Source: Burkholderiales bacterium
Lineage (GTDB): Bacteria > Pseudomonadota > Gammaproteobacteria > Burkholderiales > Burkholderiaceae_C
Length of the DNA: 64,000 nt
Direction: 5' to 3'
Assembly (NCBI GenBank): GCA_016213325.1
Contig: JACRAY010000014.1
Coordinates: 124,001 to 188,000 of the forward strand
The position numbers and the translations under genes are program-made. The notes under the pieces are model-generated. The model did no database searches and was not told the DNA's origin. It worked only from the letters and a program-made list of their open reading frames with translations. Positions 52,861-61,101 of the stretch are shown in pieces; the stretch's first letter is position 1, and each line of letters begins with the position of its first letter.

Positions 52861-53657
52861 GTGCGGCTCCATTCGAGGATGCGCGCATGCAACTGCTCCA
52901 CCCCGTCGGTCAGCGCCGCCGGCCCCGGCTGCAGGATGTCGGCGGACTTGATCTCGAACAGCTGCCCATCGCGCACCGCGTTCACCTCGCCCCAGCCCGC
53001 GCGCGCCGCCACCTTCTCCGCGCGGAATTTCTTGCCGCACCAGGAGCCGAACACGATGTCGGGATTGCGCCGCACGATCTCGCTGCCGTCGGCAATGATG
53101 CGGTCCTTGCCGAGCGACTGCGCCGCCAGCTCGGGAAAGCAGTCGTCGCCGCCCGCGATGCGCACCAGCTCGGACACCCACCGGATGGCGCTGATGGGCG
53201 GTTCGTCCCATTCCTCGAAGTACACGCGCGGGCGCCGCGGCAACGCGCGGCCCGCTGCTTCGATTTCGAGCAGCCGCGAGCGCATGCCTTCCAGCCGCCG
53301 CAGGCCGTCTTCGGCCCGGCCCACCATGGCCGCCACCTGGTACAGCATCGAGAAGATGTCCTCGATGCTGCGCTGGTTGAAGATGGTGACCTGCACGCCC
53401 TTCTTCACCAGCGCGCTGGCGATGTCCGCCTGCAGGTCGGAGAAGCCGAACACGCAGTCCGGCTCCAGTTGCAGGATGCGGTCGAACTTTGCGGTGAGGA
53501 AGGCGCTGACCTTCGGCTTCTCTTCGCGCGCACGACGCGGCCGCACCGTGTAGCCTGAAATCCCCACGATCCGCGCTTCTTCGCCCAGCAGGTACAGCCA
53601 CTCGGTCGCCTCCTCGGTCAGGCAGACGATGCGCTGCGGGCCGCGGGGAATCTGCAT
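52851..53657 (-). CDS. Second cobalamin/metal-chelate-binding protein without signal peptide
   Basis: A 268-residue TroA/BtuF-like protein (QIPRGPQRIVCLTEEATEWL, IVGISGYTV, ILQLEPDCVFGFSDLQADI, DIVFGSWCGKK). Unlike its neighbour it has no visible signal peptide: it starts MQIPRGPQRIVCL right at the first domain strand. It may be cytoplasmic and handle imported corrinoid, or a true start with a signal is missed. The ATG at 53657 overlaps the TonB receptor stop by one base (TGATG), so it is coupled within the B12 operon. Confidence 0.82.
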   Translation of the reverse strand: MQIPRGPQRIVCLTEEATEWLYLLGEEARIVGISGYTVRPRRAREEKPKVSAFLTAKFDRILQLEPDCVFGFSDLQADIASALVKKGVQVTIFNQRSIEDIFSMLYQVAAMVGRAEDGLRRLEGMRSRLLEIEAAGRALPRRPRVYFEEWDEPPISAIRWVSELVRIAGGDDCFPELAAQSLGKDRIIADGSEIVRRNPDIVFGSWCGKKFRAEKVAARAGWGEVNAVRDGQLFEIKSADILQPGPAALTDGVEQLHARILEWSRTCA

Positions 53658-55576
53658 CAGAAGCTCGCCCGCACCGCCGCCGTGAAGGCGCGCCCCGGCT
53701 CGGGATAGATCGACATCGTGGTGCCGCCGACGCAGGTGAAAGCCTGCGTGTAGTACTTGCGGCCGAAGAGGTTGGCCACTCCCAGCGAGAACTCGGCGTT
53801 CTTCCACTGGTACGCATAACGCATGTCAGCGGTGCTGTAGCTGGGCACGGTGCAGCGGTTGTCGAAATCCACGAACTGCGAGGATACCCAGTTCACCCCG
53901 CCCGACACGCGGTGCCCCCCGGCCGGCGCCCAGTCGGCCCGCAGTGCGACGCTGCGCCTGGGCGCCAGCGGCACGTCGAGGCCGGCATAGGGCCCGGAAC
54001 GGAACGTCGAGCTGCGCAAAGCCGCATTCAGCCGCAGCCCCACCGCTTTCGTCACCGCATGCACCACGTCCAGCTCCAGCCCCTGGCGGCGCGCCGGGTC
54101 GAAGTTGGTGTTGACGCCCAGGAAGCCGAAGCCCGAAGGCGCGGCGGGGTCGAAGCCGATCTCGTTGGTGACGTCGCTGCGGTACAGGCGCGCCTCGGCC
54201 CGGCCCGCCGCATGGACCCAGCGCACGCCGAGCTCATGGTCGCGCGAGGTCTGCGGCTCCAGCGCCACGCCGGGCGTGGTGAAGCTGAACTCGTCGACGT
54301 TGGCCAGCCGGAAGCTGCGTCCCGTGCGCGCATAGGCGGTGATGCCGTGGCCAAACGGATGGCTCACGCCCAGCTCCCAAGCATGCTCGCCGTCGGCCAG
54401 CGGCAGGCCCGAGCTGTCCTTGGCGATGTCTTCGCTGCGCCAGCCCGCAGCCAGCCGCGTGCCGCCTGCCAGCGTGACGTCGTCCTTCACGTACCAGGCC
54501 TGCGAATGCTGCGTGGCCGTGGAGCCGAAGGCGCCCAGGATGTCGCGCCGCCACTTCGCGTCGTCGTAGCCGAACACCACGCGGTTCTTCACGCCCCCGA
54601 AGCTCGCCTCGTGGCGCGCGCGCAGCGACCAAGTGTCGGCGTCGATGTCGTAGTCGAACGCGAAGCCGCTGTTCATGCTGCGCAGCGTGCGCTGGCGCTG
54701 GCCGGCGTCAGCCGCCACCTGCCAGTCGCCCCATTCGGCCTGCGCGAACACCGTGCCGCGCTCGTTGCGCAGTTGCGCCCAGTCGTTGGGGCGGTTGGTC
54801 TGCCGCGGGTTGGCGTCGTACTGCGCCTGCGAGATGCCGCCGGGCAGGCGGATGTCGAGGTCGTCGGTGGCGTACGAGGCGCCCAGGCGCAGCCATTGGT
54901 TGGCCCACTGCCCGGTGAGCGATGCGGTGTCCAGCGCCGAGCGGAAGTTGTCGCGGTGGTTGTCGGTGGTGCGGCGCTGCGCGCCGGCGTCCAGCGAGAA
55001 GCCGCCCCCTGCCAGCGTCGCGGTGGCGCGGGCGTCGCGCAGGTTGTAGCTTCCCGCCGCGAGGTAGCCGGAGGCCGCGTTGCGGCGGTCCTTGCCGGCG
55101 CCGGCCTTGGTGGTGATGACGATCACGCCGCCGGTGGCGCCTTCGCCGTACAGCACGGCGCCGCCGCCGCGCAGGATCTCGATGCGTTCCACCGCATCGA
55201 TCGGGATGCCGGCCAGGCGCGTGCCGCCGAGGTCGGCCTCGGACAGGCGCTGGCCGTCGAGGATGACGACCTGGTTGCTGTCGGCGGTGGCGCCGAAGCC
55301 GCGCAGGTCCAGGTTGTATTCGCCGCCGCCGTAGAAGTCCTGGCGGCCCGGCACGCCGGCCAGCCGCATCAGCGCTTCGGTCACGGTGGTGGCGCCCGAC
55401 TTGCGGACTTCTTCGGCCGTGATGATGGACACGCCCAGCGGCAGCGACTCCACCGGCTCCGCGAAGCGGGTGGCCGTGACGGTCACGGGGTTCAACGAGG
55501 TCTGGGCGAAGGACGGGCAGGCGGCCGCAAGGGCCAGGGGCCATGCGGAAAGCCGCAGGCGATGGAGGGATCTCAT
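53657..55576 (-). CDS. btuB: TonB-dependent outer-membrane receptor, BtuB-like
   Basis: A 639-residue receptor. Signal peptide (SAWPLALAAACPSFAQ) is followed by a TonB-box region (PVTVTATRFAEPVESL), a plug domain (SGATTVTEALMRLAGVPGRQ, RIEILRGGGAVLYGEGATGGVIVITTK), and a 22-stranded barrel ending in the C-terminal aromatic AAVRASF. It imports B12, which is supported by the cobalamin riboswitch upstream and the btuFCD genes downstream. No purine-rich ribosome site is seen before ATG 55576, fitting riboswitch-mediated translational control. Confidence 0.9.
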   Translation of the reverse strand: MRSLHRLRLSAWPLALAAACPSFAQTSLNPVTVTATRFAEPVESLPLGVSIITAEEVRKSGATTVTEALMRLAGVPGRQDFYGGGEYNLDLRGFGATADSNQVVILDGQRLSEADLGGTRLAGIPIDAVERIEILRGGGAVLYGEGATGGVIVITTKAGAGKDRRNAASGYLAAGSYNLRDARATATLAGGGFSLDAGAQRRTTDNHRDNFRSALDTASLTGQWANQWLRLGASYATDDLDIRLPGGISQAQYDANPRQTNRPNDWAQLRNERGTVFAQAEWGDWQVAADAGQRQRTLRSMNSGFAFDYDIDADTWSLRARHEASFGGVKNRVVFGYDDAKWRRDILGAFGSTATQHSQAWYVKDDVTLAGGTRLAAGWRSEDIAKDSSGLPLADGEHAWELGVSHPFGHGITAYARTGRSFRLANVDEFSFTTPGVALEPQTSRDHELGVRWVHAAGRAEARLYRSDVTNEIGFDPAAPSGFGFLGVNTNFDPARRQGLELDVVHAVTKAVGLRLNAALRSSTFRSGPYAGLDVPLAPRRSVALRADWAPAGGHRVSGGVNWVSSQFVDFDNRCTVPSYSTADMRYAYQWKNAEFSLGVANLFGRKYYTQAFTCVGGTTMSIYPEPGRAFTAAVRASF

Positions 55577-55667
55577 GGTAGGAAGGCCTGGAAACGAAAC
55601 AACCCGGGCCGGCTTCCCCGCCGGCATGATGGGCTCCACGGCCCGCCGCATGCGGCGAGCCACCGTT
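55577..55667 (-). other. Leader region between cobalamin riboswitch and btuB
   Basis: About 90 bases of leader with a GC-rich inverted segment (CCGGCGGGGAAGCCGG on the minus strand, loop GGGA). It probably forms the expression platform that hides the btuB start region. No purine-rich ribosome site is seen near the ATG. Confidence 0.5.
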
Positions 55668-55880
55668 GTTGGCCGGTATCCGGGCTTGCGGCGTGACTTC
55701 CTTCGCCTTCCCAGGGCGGCCCGGCGTGCGGGCTTTCCCAGTGGCTTGACGTTGAAGGAAGCGGGACAGGCTGTTACGGGCCGGTCCCGCCGCTTACCGT
55801 TGCGGGGGCAGCGCAGGTTGCCTCTTGTGACGAAGTTCCTGCTTCCCGTTGAACTGCGGCATGCGAACCACACCGCGAGC
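55668..55880 (-). ncRNA. Cobalamin riboswitch
   Basis: On the minus strand the leader contains the hallmark B12 box GCAAGCCCGGATACCGGCC (plus-strand 55671-55689) and the conserved core CAACCTGCGCTGCCCCCGCA followed by ACGGTAAGCGG (55790-55820), with AGCCACTGGGAA and GGGAAGGCGAAGGA between. These are in the family order. It lies 90 bases upstream of the btuB start and should switch off the uptake operon when adenosylcobalamin is plentiful. The ends are approximate. Confidence 0.93.
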
Positions 55881-55937
55881 ACCAACGACGGGGATTTTAG
55901 TTTGAAAAGCCTTACAAAAACCTACAATGGAAATCGT

Positions 55938-56150
55938 ATGGCCAGTGCACCCCAGATCGAGCAGCTCGCCGACCGCGTCGAACGCCTGCTCGTGCGCTAC
56001 GAGGAGCTGCAGCGCACCAACGCGCTGCTGGCCGAACAGGTGGAGCTGCTCACGCACGAACGCGACTCGCTGAAGTCGCGCCTGTCCGCGGCCCGCGCGC
56101 GCGTCGATGCCCTGCTCGAGCGCCTGCCCGAAATCAAGTCCGCCGCGTAA
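55938..56150 (+). CDS. ZapB-like coiled-coil protein (TIGR02449 type)
   Basis: A 70-residue coiled coil (IEQLADRVERLLVRYEELQR, LLAEQVELLTHERDSL, ARARVDALLERLPEIKSAA). Small proteins of this kind precede zapA in many beta- and gammaproteobacteria and are thought to assist the division ring. The ATG at 55938 follows a likely AT-rich promoter region (55905-55930). The zapA start is five bases after its stop. Confidence 0.8.
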   Translation: MASAPQIEQLADRVERLLVRYEELQRTNALLAEQVELLTHERDSLKSRLSAARARVDALLERLPEIKSAA

Positions 56151-56155
56151 CGACG

Positions 56156-56485
56156 ATGATGAAACAGGTCGAAGTCCAGATCATGGGCCAGAGCTACCTG
56201 CTCGCCTGCCCCGAAGGCGGCGAACAGCGCCTGCTCGAGGCCGTCGAACGCGTCGATACGGCCATGTGCCGCATCCGCGACGCGGGCAAGGTGAAGGCGC
56301 GCGACCGCATCGCGGTGCTGGCCGCGTTGAACCTGGCCTTCGACGTGAGTGACACGCCGCCGCCGCAGTTCGCCGACCGCGAGCCGACGCTCGCGGGCAA
56401 CGGGTCGCTGCAGGACGACGCACGCCTCGCGTCGATGCTGGTTCGGCTCGATCGCGCGCTCGGGGACGACGGCCGGCTGATCTGA
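56156..56485 (+). CDS. zapA: Cell division protein ZapA
   Basis: A 109-residue protein that binds FtsZ and promotes filament bundling. MKQVEVQIMGQSYLLACPEGGEQ and LLEAVERVDTAMCRIRDAG match the ZapA N-domain. The C-terminal helix is partly atypical (SLQDDARLASMLVRLDRAL). Two tandem ATGs make the start 56156 or 56159. Followed by the 6S RNA gene, the usual proteobacterial order. Confidence 0.88.
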   Translation: MMKQVEVQIMGQSYLLACPEGGEQRLLEAVERVDTAMCRIRDAGKVKARDRIAVLAALNLAFDVSDTPPPQFADREPTLAGNGSLQDDARLASMLVRLDRALGDDGRLI

Positions 56486-56572
56486 CAGTTGAGCTTGCGC
56501 AAACGCGTGTCAAGTACCATTCGTCAATCACGGAAATCATTTCAGGCACTCGCACAACGCGCACGCTGCGCC

Positions 56573-56578
56573 TAGAAT
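56573..56578 (+). promoter_or_regulatory. -10 element (TAGAAT) of the 6S RNA promoter
   Basis: TAGAAT lies about six bases before the predicted 6S RNA 5' end. No convincing -35 hexamer is seen at the expected distance. Confidence 0.5.
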
Positions 56579-56583
56579 GCAAA

Positions 56584-56756
56584 GCGTCTGCAATGCGTAT
56601 CGGGCTTTATATTTCCTTGAACCAATGCTCCTTGAGCGCGGGCTTGGAACATCGCTGGCGAGCGTGATCGTCTCGCGTCAGATGAACCCAACGCCAAGCT
56701 GACCTCGCCCACCTGAACCCCGGTTCAGGATGCGGGTCCGGTGGCAATGCAGACGC
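56584..56756 (+). ncRNA. ssrS: 6S RNA
   Basis: The gap after zapA holds a ~173-base structured region whose ends pair: GCGTCTGCA at 56584-56592 with TGCAGACGC at 56748-56756, making the closing stem of a long rod. Internal partner segments (CTTGAACC near 56618, GGTTCAGG near 56722) fit an extended hairpin with a central bulge. Location after zapA is the conserved site of ssrS. 6S RNA mimics an open promoter and sequesters the housekeeping RNA polymerase in stationary phase. Ends are estimated. Confidence 0.8.
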
Positions 56757-56764
56757 CTACACCC

Positions 56765-56794
56765 ACGGGCTGCCCCCAAGGCAGCCCGTTCTTC
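56765..56794 (+). terminator. Rho-independent terminator after 6S RNA
   Basis: ACGGGCTGCC-CCCAA-GGCAGCCCGT forms a perfect 10-bp hairpin at 56765-56789, followed by TTCTT. Confidence 0.8.
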
Positions 56795-56874
56795 ATGGAG
56801 CCGCCGTAAGGTTGCCCGCCCCGCCCGCGACGAACACAATGCGGGGCAGTGCCCCTCGTGCCACGGAGTCGCCC

Positions 56875-58287
56875 ATGTCGGAGTCGGAAGCCAGGTTCAG
56901 CGTCCTGCGCCAGTCGGCGGACCCAGCCGCCGCGTCGGCCATCGAGCAGATGGTGCGCGAAGCGGACGACGCGGCGCTCAACCGCGTCAACGTGATCGAC
57001 GTCGCGCGCGCCTGGGGCCTGCCCTTCGAGAAGGTGCTCGACGCCTTCCTCCACGCGGCGCGCCTCGGGCTGTTCGAGATGCAGTGGAACATCCTGTGCC
57101 CGGGCTGCGGCGGCGTGCTGAACTCCAACGCCACGCTGCAGACGGTGCACCAGCACGACTACCTGTGCGCCATCTGCGCGGCGGGCTACGAGCCCACGCT
57201 GGACGAGATGGTGGAGGTGTCCTTCACCGTCAGCCCGCGTGTGCGCAAGATCGCGGCGCACAGCCCGCACACCATGCCGATGTGGGACTACCTGCGGCAG
57301 ATGTACTGGGCCTCGGCGCTGGAGCTGCCGCCCAACCCGCAGTTCCAGGAGATGATGCAAAAAATCACCATCGACTGGACCGAACTGGCCGCCGGCGAGA
57401 AGGCCACGATGTCGGTGCAGCTGCCCGAAGGCTTCGTCATCCTGTTCGAGCCGGTGTCGCACGCGGCGCTGTTCCTCGACACGCAGGGCGAGCCCACGCG
57501 CGAGCGGCAGGAAATCTCGGTCGTGTTCAACCGCGTGCAGGCGCCGACGGGCAAGCGCGAGATGCGGCCGGGGCCGCTGCGCCTGGTGCTGGAAAACCGC
57601 ACCGACACGCGGGTGCTGCCGGCGCTGTTCGTCGCCAACGACGACCTGCACCACATGATGGGCAACCGCAAGCAGTTCCTGACGGCCAAGCAGCTGCTCA
57701 CGCACCAGACCTTCCGCGACCTGTTCGGCACCGAGATCCTGTCGATCGACCAAAGGCTGAAGATCACCAACATGACCTTCGTGTTCACCGACCTGAAGGC
57801 GTCCACCGAGCTGTACGAGCGCGTGGGCGACCTCGCCGCCTACGACCTGGTGCAGGCGCACTTCGGCGTGCTGGGCGACGTGGTGGCCCAGGAGTCGGGC
57901 GCGGTGGTCAAGACCATCGGCGACGCGGTGATGGCGAGTTTTCCCTCGTCGGACCGCGGCATGGCGGCCGTGCTGCGCATGCGCGAAGCCATGCGCAAGC
58001 TCAACGTCGACCGCGGCCGCGAGGACCTGCTGCTGAAGATCGGCATCCACGAAGGCCCGTGCCTCGCGGTGACGCTGAACGACCGCCTCGACTACTTCGG
58101 CCAGACGGTCAACGTCGCGGCTCGCGTGCAGGGGCTCGCGATGTCGCACTCGATCTTCGCGACCGAGCCCGTGGTGCGCAACGAGGCGACGGCGCGCGTG
58201 CTGGCCGACGCCGGGATCGAGCCGGTGCCGATGCGCTGCACGCTGCGGGGCATCAGCAGCGAGTACACCGTGTACGAGATCCGTTGA
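56875..58287 (+). CDS. Adenylate/guanylate cyclase domain protein with N-terminal DUF5939-like and zinc-ribbon regions
   Basis: A 470-residue soluble protein. The N-terminal ~300 residues contain CPGCGGVLNSN and CAICAAGYEP, a four-cysteine zinc-ribbon-like pair, in a domain resembling DUF5939. The C-terminal class III cyclase domain (about 305-465) has the metal aspartates in FVFTDLKASTELYERVGD and GDAVMASF, and HEGPCLAVTLNDRLDYFGQTVNVAARVQGL. These suggest an active cAMP-forming enzyme. ATG at 56875 follows the end of the preceding 6S region. Its stop overlaps the TTG start of the next gene (TTGA). Confidence 0.8.
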   Translation: MSESEARFSVLRQSADPAAASAIEQMVREADDAALNRVNVIDVARAWGLPFEKVLDAFLHAARLGLFEMQWNILCPGCGGVLNSNATLQTVHQHDYLCAICAAGYEPTLDEMVEVSFTVSPRVRKIAAHSPHTMPMWDYLRQMYWASALELPPNPQFQEMMQKITIDWTELAAGEKATMSVQLPEGFVILFEPVSHAALFLDTQGEPTRERQEISVVFNRVQAPTGKREMRPGPLRLVLENRTDTRVLPALFVANDDLHHMMGNRKQFLTAKQLLTHQTFRDLFGTEILSIDQRLKITNMTFVFTDLKASTELYERVGDLAAYDLVQAHFGVLGDVVAQESGAVVKTIGDAVMASFPSSDRGMAAVLRMREAMRKLNVDRGREDLLLKIGIHEGPCLAVTLNDRLDYFGQTVNVAARVQGLAMSHSIFATEPVVRNEATARVLADAGIEPVPMRCTLRGISSEYTVYEIR

Positions 58288-59084
58288 TCCTCGAGCCCGT
58301 CCTCGTCCTCGAACTCCTTGCGATCGGCACCGTCACGGGTTTCCTGGCCGGGCTGCTGGGCATCGGCGGCGGCATGATCATGGTGCCGTTCGTCACTTTC
58401 ATCCTCACGGCCAAGGGCTACCCGGCGGACTACACGGTGAAGATGGCCGTGGCCACTTCGCTCGCGACGATCTGCTTCACTTCGGCGTCGTCGGTGCTCG
58501 CCCACCACCGCCGCGGCGCCGTGCTGTGGCCCGTCGCCAGGGTGCTGGCCCCCGGCATCCTCGCGGGCTCGCTGCTCGGTGCGCAGGTGGCGGTTGCGCT
58601 GCCCGGCAAGATGCTGGGCATCCTGTTCGCGGTCTTCGTCGCGTTCTCGGCCACGCGCATGCTCATGGACCGCCCGCCCAAGCCGCACCGCACGCTGCCG
58701 GGGCCGCTGCCGATGTTCGGCATGGGTGCGCTGATCGGCGGCCTGTCGGCGCTGGTGGGCGCCGGTGGCGCCTTCATCTCGGTGCCGTTCATGACGTGGT
58801 GCAACGTGAAGATCCACGACGCGGTCGGCACGTCGGCGGCGCTCGGCTTCCCCATCGCTTTCGCCGGCACGCTCGGCTACATCTTGGCCGGCCAGGGCCT
58901 GCCGCAGATGCCGCCCGGCTCGCTCGGCTACCTGTACCTGCCGGGGCTCGCCTTCATCGCGGCGGCGAGCATGCTGATGGCGCCGGTGGGTGCGCGCACG
59001 GCGCATCGCATGGACATCCGGCCGCTCAGGCGGCTGTTCGCGATCGTCTTGTATATGCTGGCGGCGTATTTCCTGTTCAGGTGA
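58284..59084 (+). CDS. TauE/SafE family anion permease
   Basis: A 266-residue membrane protein with about eight hydrophobic segments in two repeats, each starting with the family motif: GTVTGFLAGLLGIGGGMIMVP and GALIGGLSALVGAGGAFISVP. Members export sulfonates, sulfite or other organic anions. The start is most likely TTG 58284, overlapping the cyclase stop; no ATG precedes the first membrane segment. The 3' end overlaps a possible GTG of the next gene. Confidence 0.83.
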   Translation: MILEPVLVLELLAIGTVTGFLAGLLGIGGGMIMVPFVTFILTAKGYPADYTVKMAVATSLATICFTSASSVLAHHRRGAVLWPVARVLAPGILAGSLLGAQVAVALPGKMLGILFAVFVAFSATRMLMDRPPKPHRTLPGPLPMFGMGALIGGLSALVGAGGAFISVPFMTWCNVKIHDAVGTSAALGFPIAFAGTLGYILAGQGLPQMPPGSLGYLYLPGLAFIAAASMLMAPVGARTAHRMDIRPLRRLFAIVLYMLAAYFLFR

Positions 59085-59098
59085 AGAAGGACCCACAA

Positions 59099-60031
59099 GT
59101 GAGTAAAAGGATTGCCATCACGGGCCAGCAGGAGTTCGGCCAGGCTGTGTTCGATGCGTTCCGCGCGCGCGGCGACAAGGTCGTCGGCGTGTTCTGCCGC
59201 CCCGACCAGCCCGGCACGAAGAAGGACGCGCTGAAGGAAGCGGCGCTGGCAGCGGACGTTCCCGTGTTCCAGTTCGCGAGCCTGCGCAGCCGCCTGGCGC
59301 AGCAGGCGCTGGGCGGGCTGGACGCGGACCTGGGCGTCATGGCCTACGTGCTGCAGTTCGCGCCGCAGGCCTTCGTGACCTTGCCGCGCTGCGGCACGAT
59401 CCAGTTCCATCCGTCGCTGCTGCCCAGGCATCGCGGGCCGTCTTCCATCAGCTGGCCTATCGCGCTCGGCGCCACGGCCACCGGCGTCACCATCTTCCGG
59501 CCCACCGACGGGCTCGACGAAGGCCCGGTCATCCTGCAGAAGTCCGTCGACATCGGGCCTGACGAGACGCTGGGCGGGGTGTACTTCGGCAAACTCTTCC
59601 CGCTGGGCGTGTCGGCGATGCTGGAAGCGGCTGACCTGGTGATGAGCCGCCGCCACGAAGAGACCCAGCAGGACGAAACGCAGGCGAGCTACGAAGGCTG
59701 GATGCACGAGGAAGAGTCGCGCATCCACTGGGCGCAGCACGTGGACATCGTCTACAACCTGATCCGCGCCTGCGACCCCGCGCCCGGCGCGTGGTGCGAG
59801 TTGGGCGGCACGAAGGTCCATGTGTTCGACGTGCGCAAGCACCCGGTGCGCAGCTTCGCCGGCGTCGCCGGCAAACCGGGCGAGATCGCCCGGGTGACCG
59901 AAACCTCGATCGAGGTGAACGCGCAGGGCGGGCGCATCGAGATACTCCGGCTCAGGCCAGAAGGAGGCAAAAAGATGTCAGCCGGGGAGTTCGCGCGCGA
60001 GCGTGGCCTGGATCCCCCGGGCAAACCCTGA
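59099..60031 (+). CDS. 10-formyltetrahydrofolate hydrolase/formyltransferase-like enzyme
   Basis: A 310-residue protein of the formyltransferase superfamily. IQFHPSLLPRHRGPSSISWPI with TGVTIFRPTDGLDEGPVILQ resembles the hydrolase domain of 10-formyl-THF dehydrogenase more than Met-tRNA formyltransferase, whose Asn-Val-His motif is replaced by Gln-Phe-His. A C-terminal FMT-like domain follows (about 205-300: WCELGGTKVHVFDV). It probably releases formate or transfers a formyl group from 10-formyl-THF. Start is GTG 59099 with an AGAAGGA site; a GTG at 59081 overlapping the permease stop is the alternative. Confidence 0.78.
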   Translation: MSKRIAITGQQEFGQAVFDAFRARGDKVVGVFCRPDQPGTKKDALKEAALAADVPVFQFASLRSRLAQQALGGLDADLGVMAYVLQFAPQAFVTLPRCGTIQFHPSLLPRHRGPSSISWPIALGATATGVTIFRPTDGLDEGPVILQKSVDIGPDETLGGVYFGKLFPLGVSAMLEAADLVMSRRHEETQQDETQASYEGWMHEEESRIHWAQHVDIVYNLIRACDPAPGAWCELGGTKVHVFDVRKHPVRSFAGVAGKPGEIARVTETSIEVNAQGGRIEILRLRPEGGKKMSAGEFARERGLDPPGKP

Positions 60032-60090
60032 ACGTCTCCACCCTCGACCGCAGTACAACGCACAGGTTGTTGCTGTAGCAGGAGACAAGC

Positions 60091-61098
60091 ATGCGACTCG
60101 GATTCATGAAGTCGTCGGTGCCAGTCATTGCCGCGAGCGCGGCGTTGCTGGCCAACCCCATTGCACACGCAGCGTGGGAGCCGACCAAGCCCGTCGAATT
60201 CGTCGTGCCTGCCGGCACCGGCGGAGGCGCCGACCAGATGGCGCGGCTCATCCAGGGCATCGTGAGCAAGCACAACCTCATGAAGCAGCCTCTGGTGGTG
60301 GTCAACCGGTCCGGCGGCGCCGGGGCCGAGGGCTTCCTCGACGTGAAGAACGCCAAGGGCGACCCGCACCGGATGATCGTCACGCTGTCCAACCTGTTCA
60401 CCACGCCGATGGCGACCGGCGTGCCGTTCAACTGGCGCGACATGACGCCGGTGTCGATGATGGCGCTCGACAACTTCGTGCTGTGGGTGAACGCCGAGAC
60501 ACCGCACAAGTCCGCCAAGGACTACTTCGCGGCGGTGAAGGCGGCAGGCCCCAGCAAGATGAAGATGGGCGGCACCGGCGCCAAGCAGGAAGACCAGATC
60601 CTCACCGTCGGCATCGAGAAGGCCACCGGCACCAAGTTCATCTACGTGCCTTTCAAGGGCGGCGGAGAAGTGGCGGTGCAACTGGTGGGCAAGCACGTCG
60701 ACTCCACCGTCAACAACCCGATCGAGGCCGTGGCGCAATGGCGGGCGGGCCAGCTGCGGCCGCTGTGCGTGTTCGACGAGCAGCGCATGCCCTACAAGGC
60801 CAAGATCACGACGACGATGTCGTGGAACGACATCCCCACCTGCAAGGAGTCGGGCGTGCCCACCGCCTACACCATGCTGCGCGGCATCTTCATGGCGCCC
60901 GGCGTCACCAAGGACCAGCAGGAGTTCTTCATCGGGCTGCTCAAGAAAGTGCGCGAAACGCCCGAGTGGAAGGACTACATGGAAAAGGGCGCGTTCAACC
61001 AGACCTACATGGACGGCGAGAAGTACTTCAACTGGCTCGGCCAGGCCGAACAACGCCACCGCGAACTGATGAAGGAAGCCGGCTTCATCACCAACTGA
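60091..61098 (+). CDS. tctC: Bug/TctC-family solute-binding protein
   Basis: A 335-residue periplasmic receptor. Signal peptide residues 1-27 (ASAALLANPIAHA), then WEPTKPVEFVVPAGTGGGADQMAR, VVNRSGGAGAEGFLDVK and FIYVPFKGGGEVAVQLVGK. It is longer than the other receptors here and lacks the usual YPxRPI start, suggesting a distinct ligand class. AGGAG lies upstream of the ATG. The tctB start is three bases after its stop. Confidence 0.88.
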   Translation: MRLGFMKSSVPVIAASAALLANPIAHAAWEPTKPVEFVVPAGTGGGADQMARLIQGIVSKHNLMKQPLVVVNRSGGAGAEGFLDVKNAKGDPHRMIVTLSNLFTTPMATGVPFNWRDMTPVSMMALDNFVLWVNAETPHKSAKDYFAAVKAAGPSKMKMGGTGAKQEDQILTVGIEKATGTKFIYVPFKGGGEVAVQLVGKHVDSTVNNPIEAVAQWRAGQLRPLCVFDEQRMPYKAKITTTMSWNDIPTCKESGVPTAYTMLRGIFMAPGVTKDQQEFFIGLLKKVRETPEWKDYMEKGAFNQTYMDGEKYFNWLGQAEQRHRELMKEAGFITN

Positions 61099-61101
61099 GC
61101 G

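Noticed and set aside
58284..58287. Long open frame beginning at 56730 that runs through the cyclase region into the permease
   Set aside because: The upstream part lies in a different frame from the cyclase and has no protein-like pattern; the permease begins at the TTG overlapping the cyclase stop.
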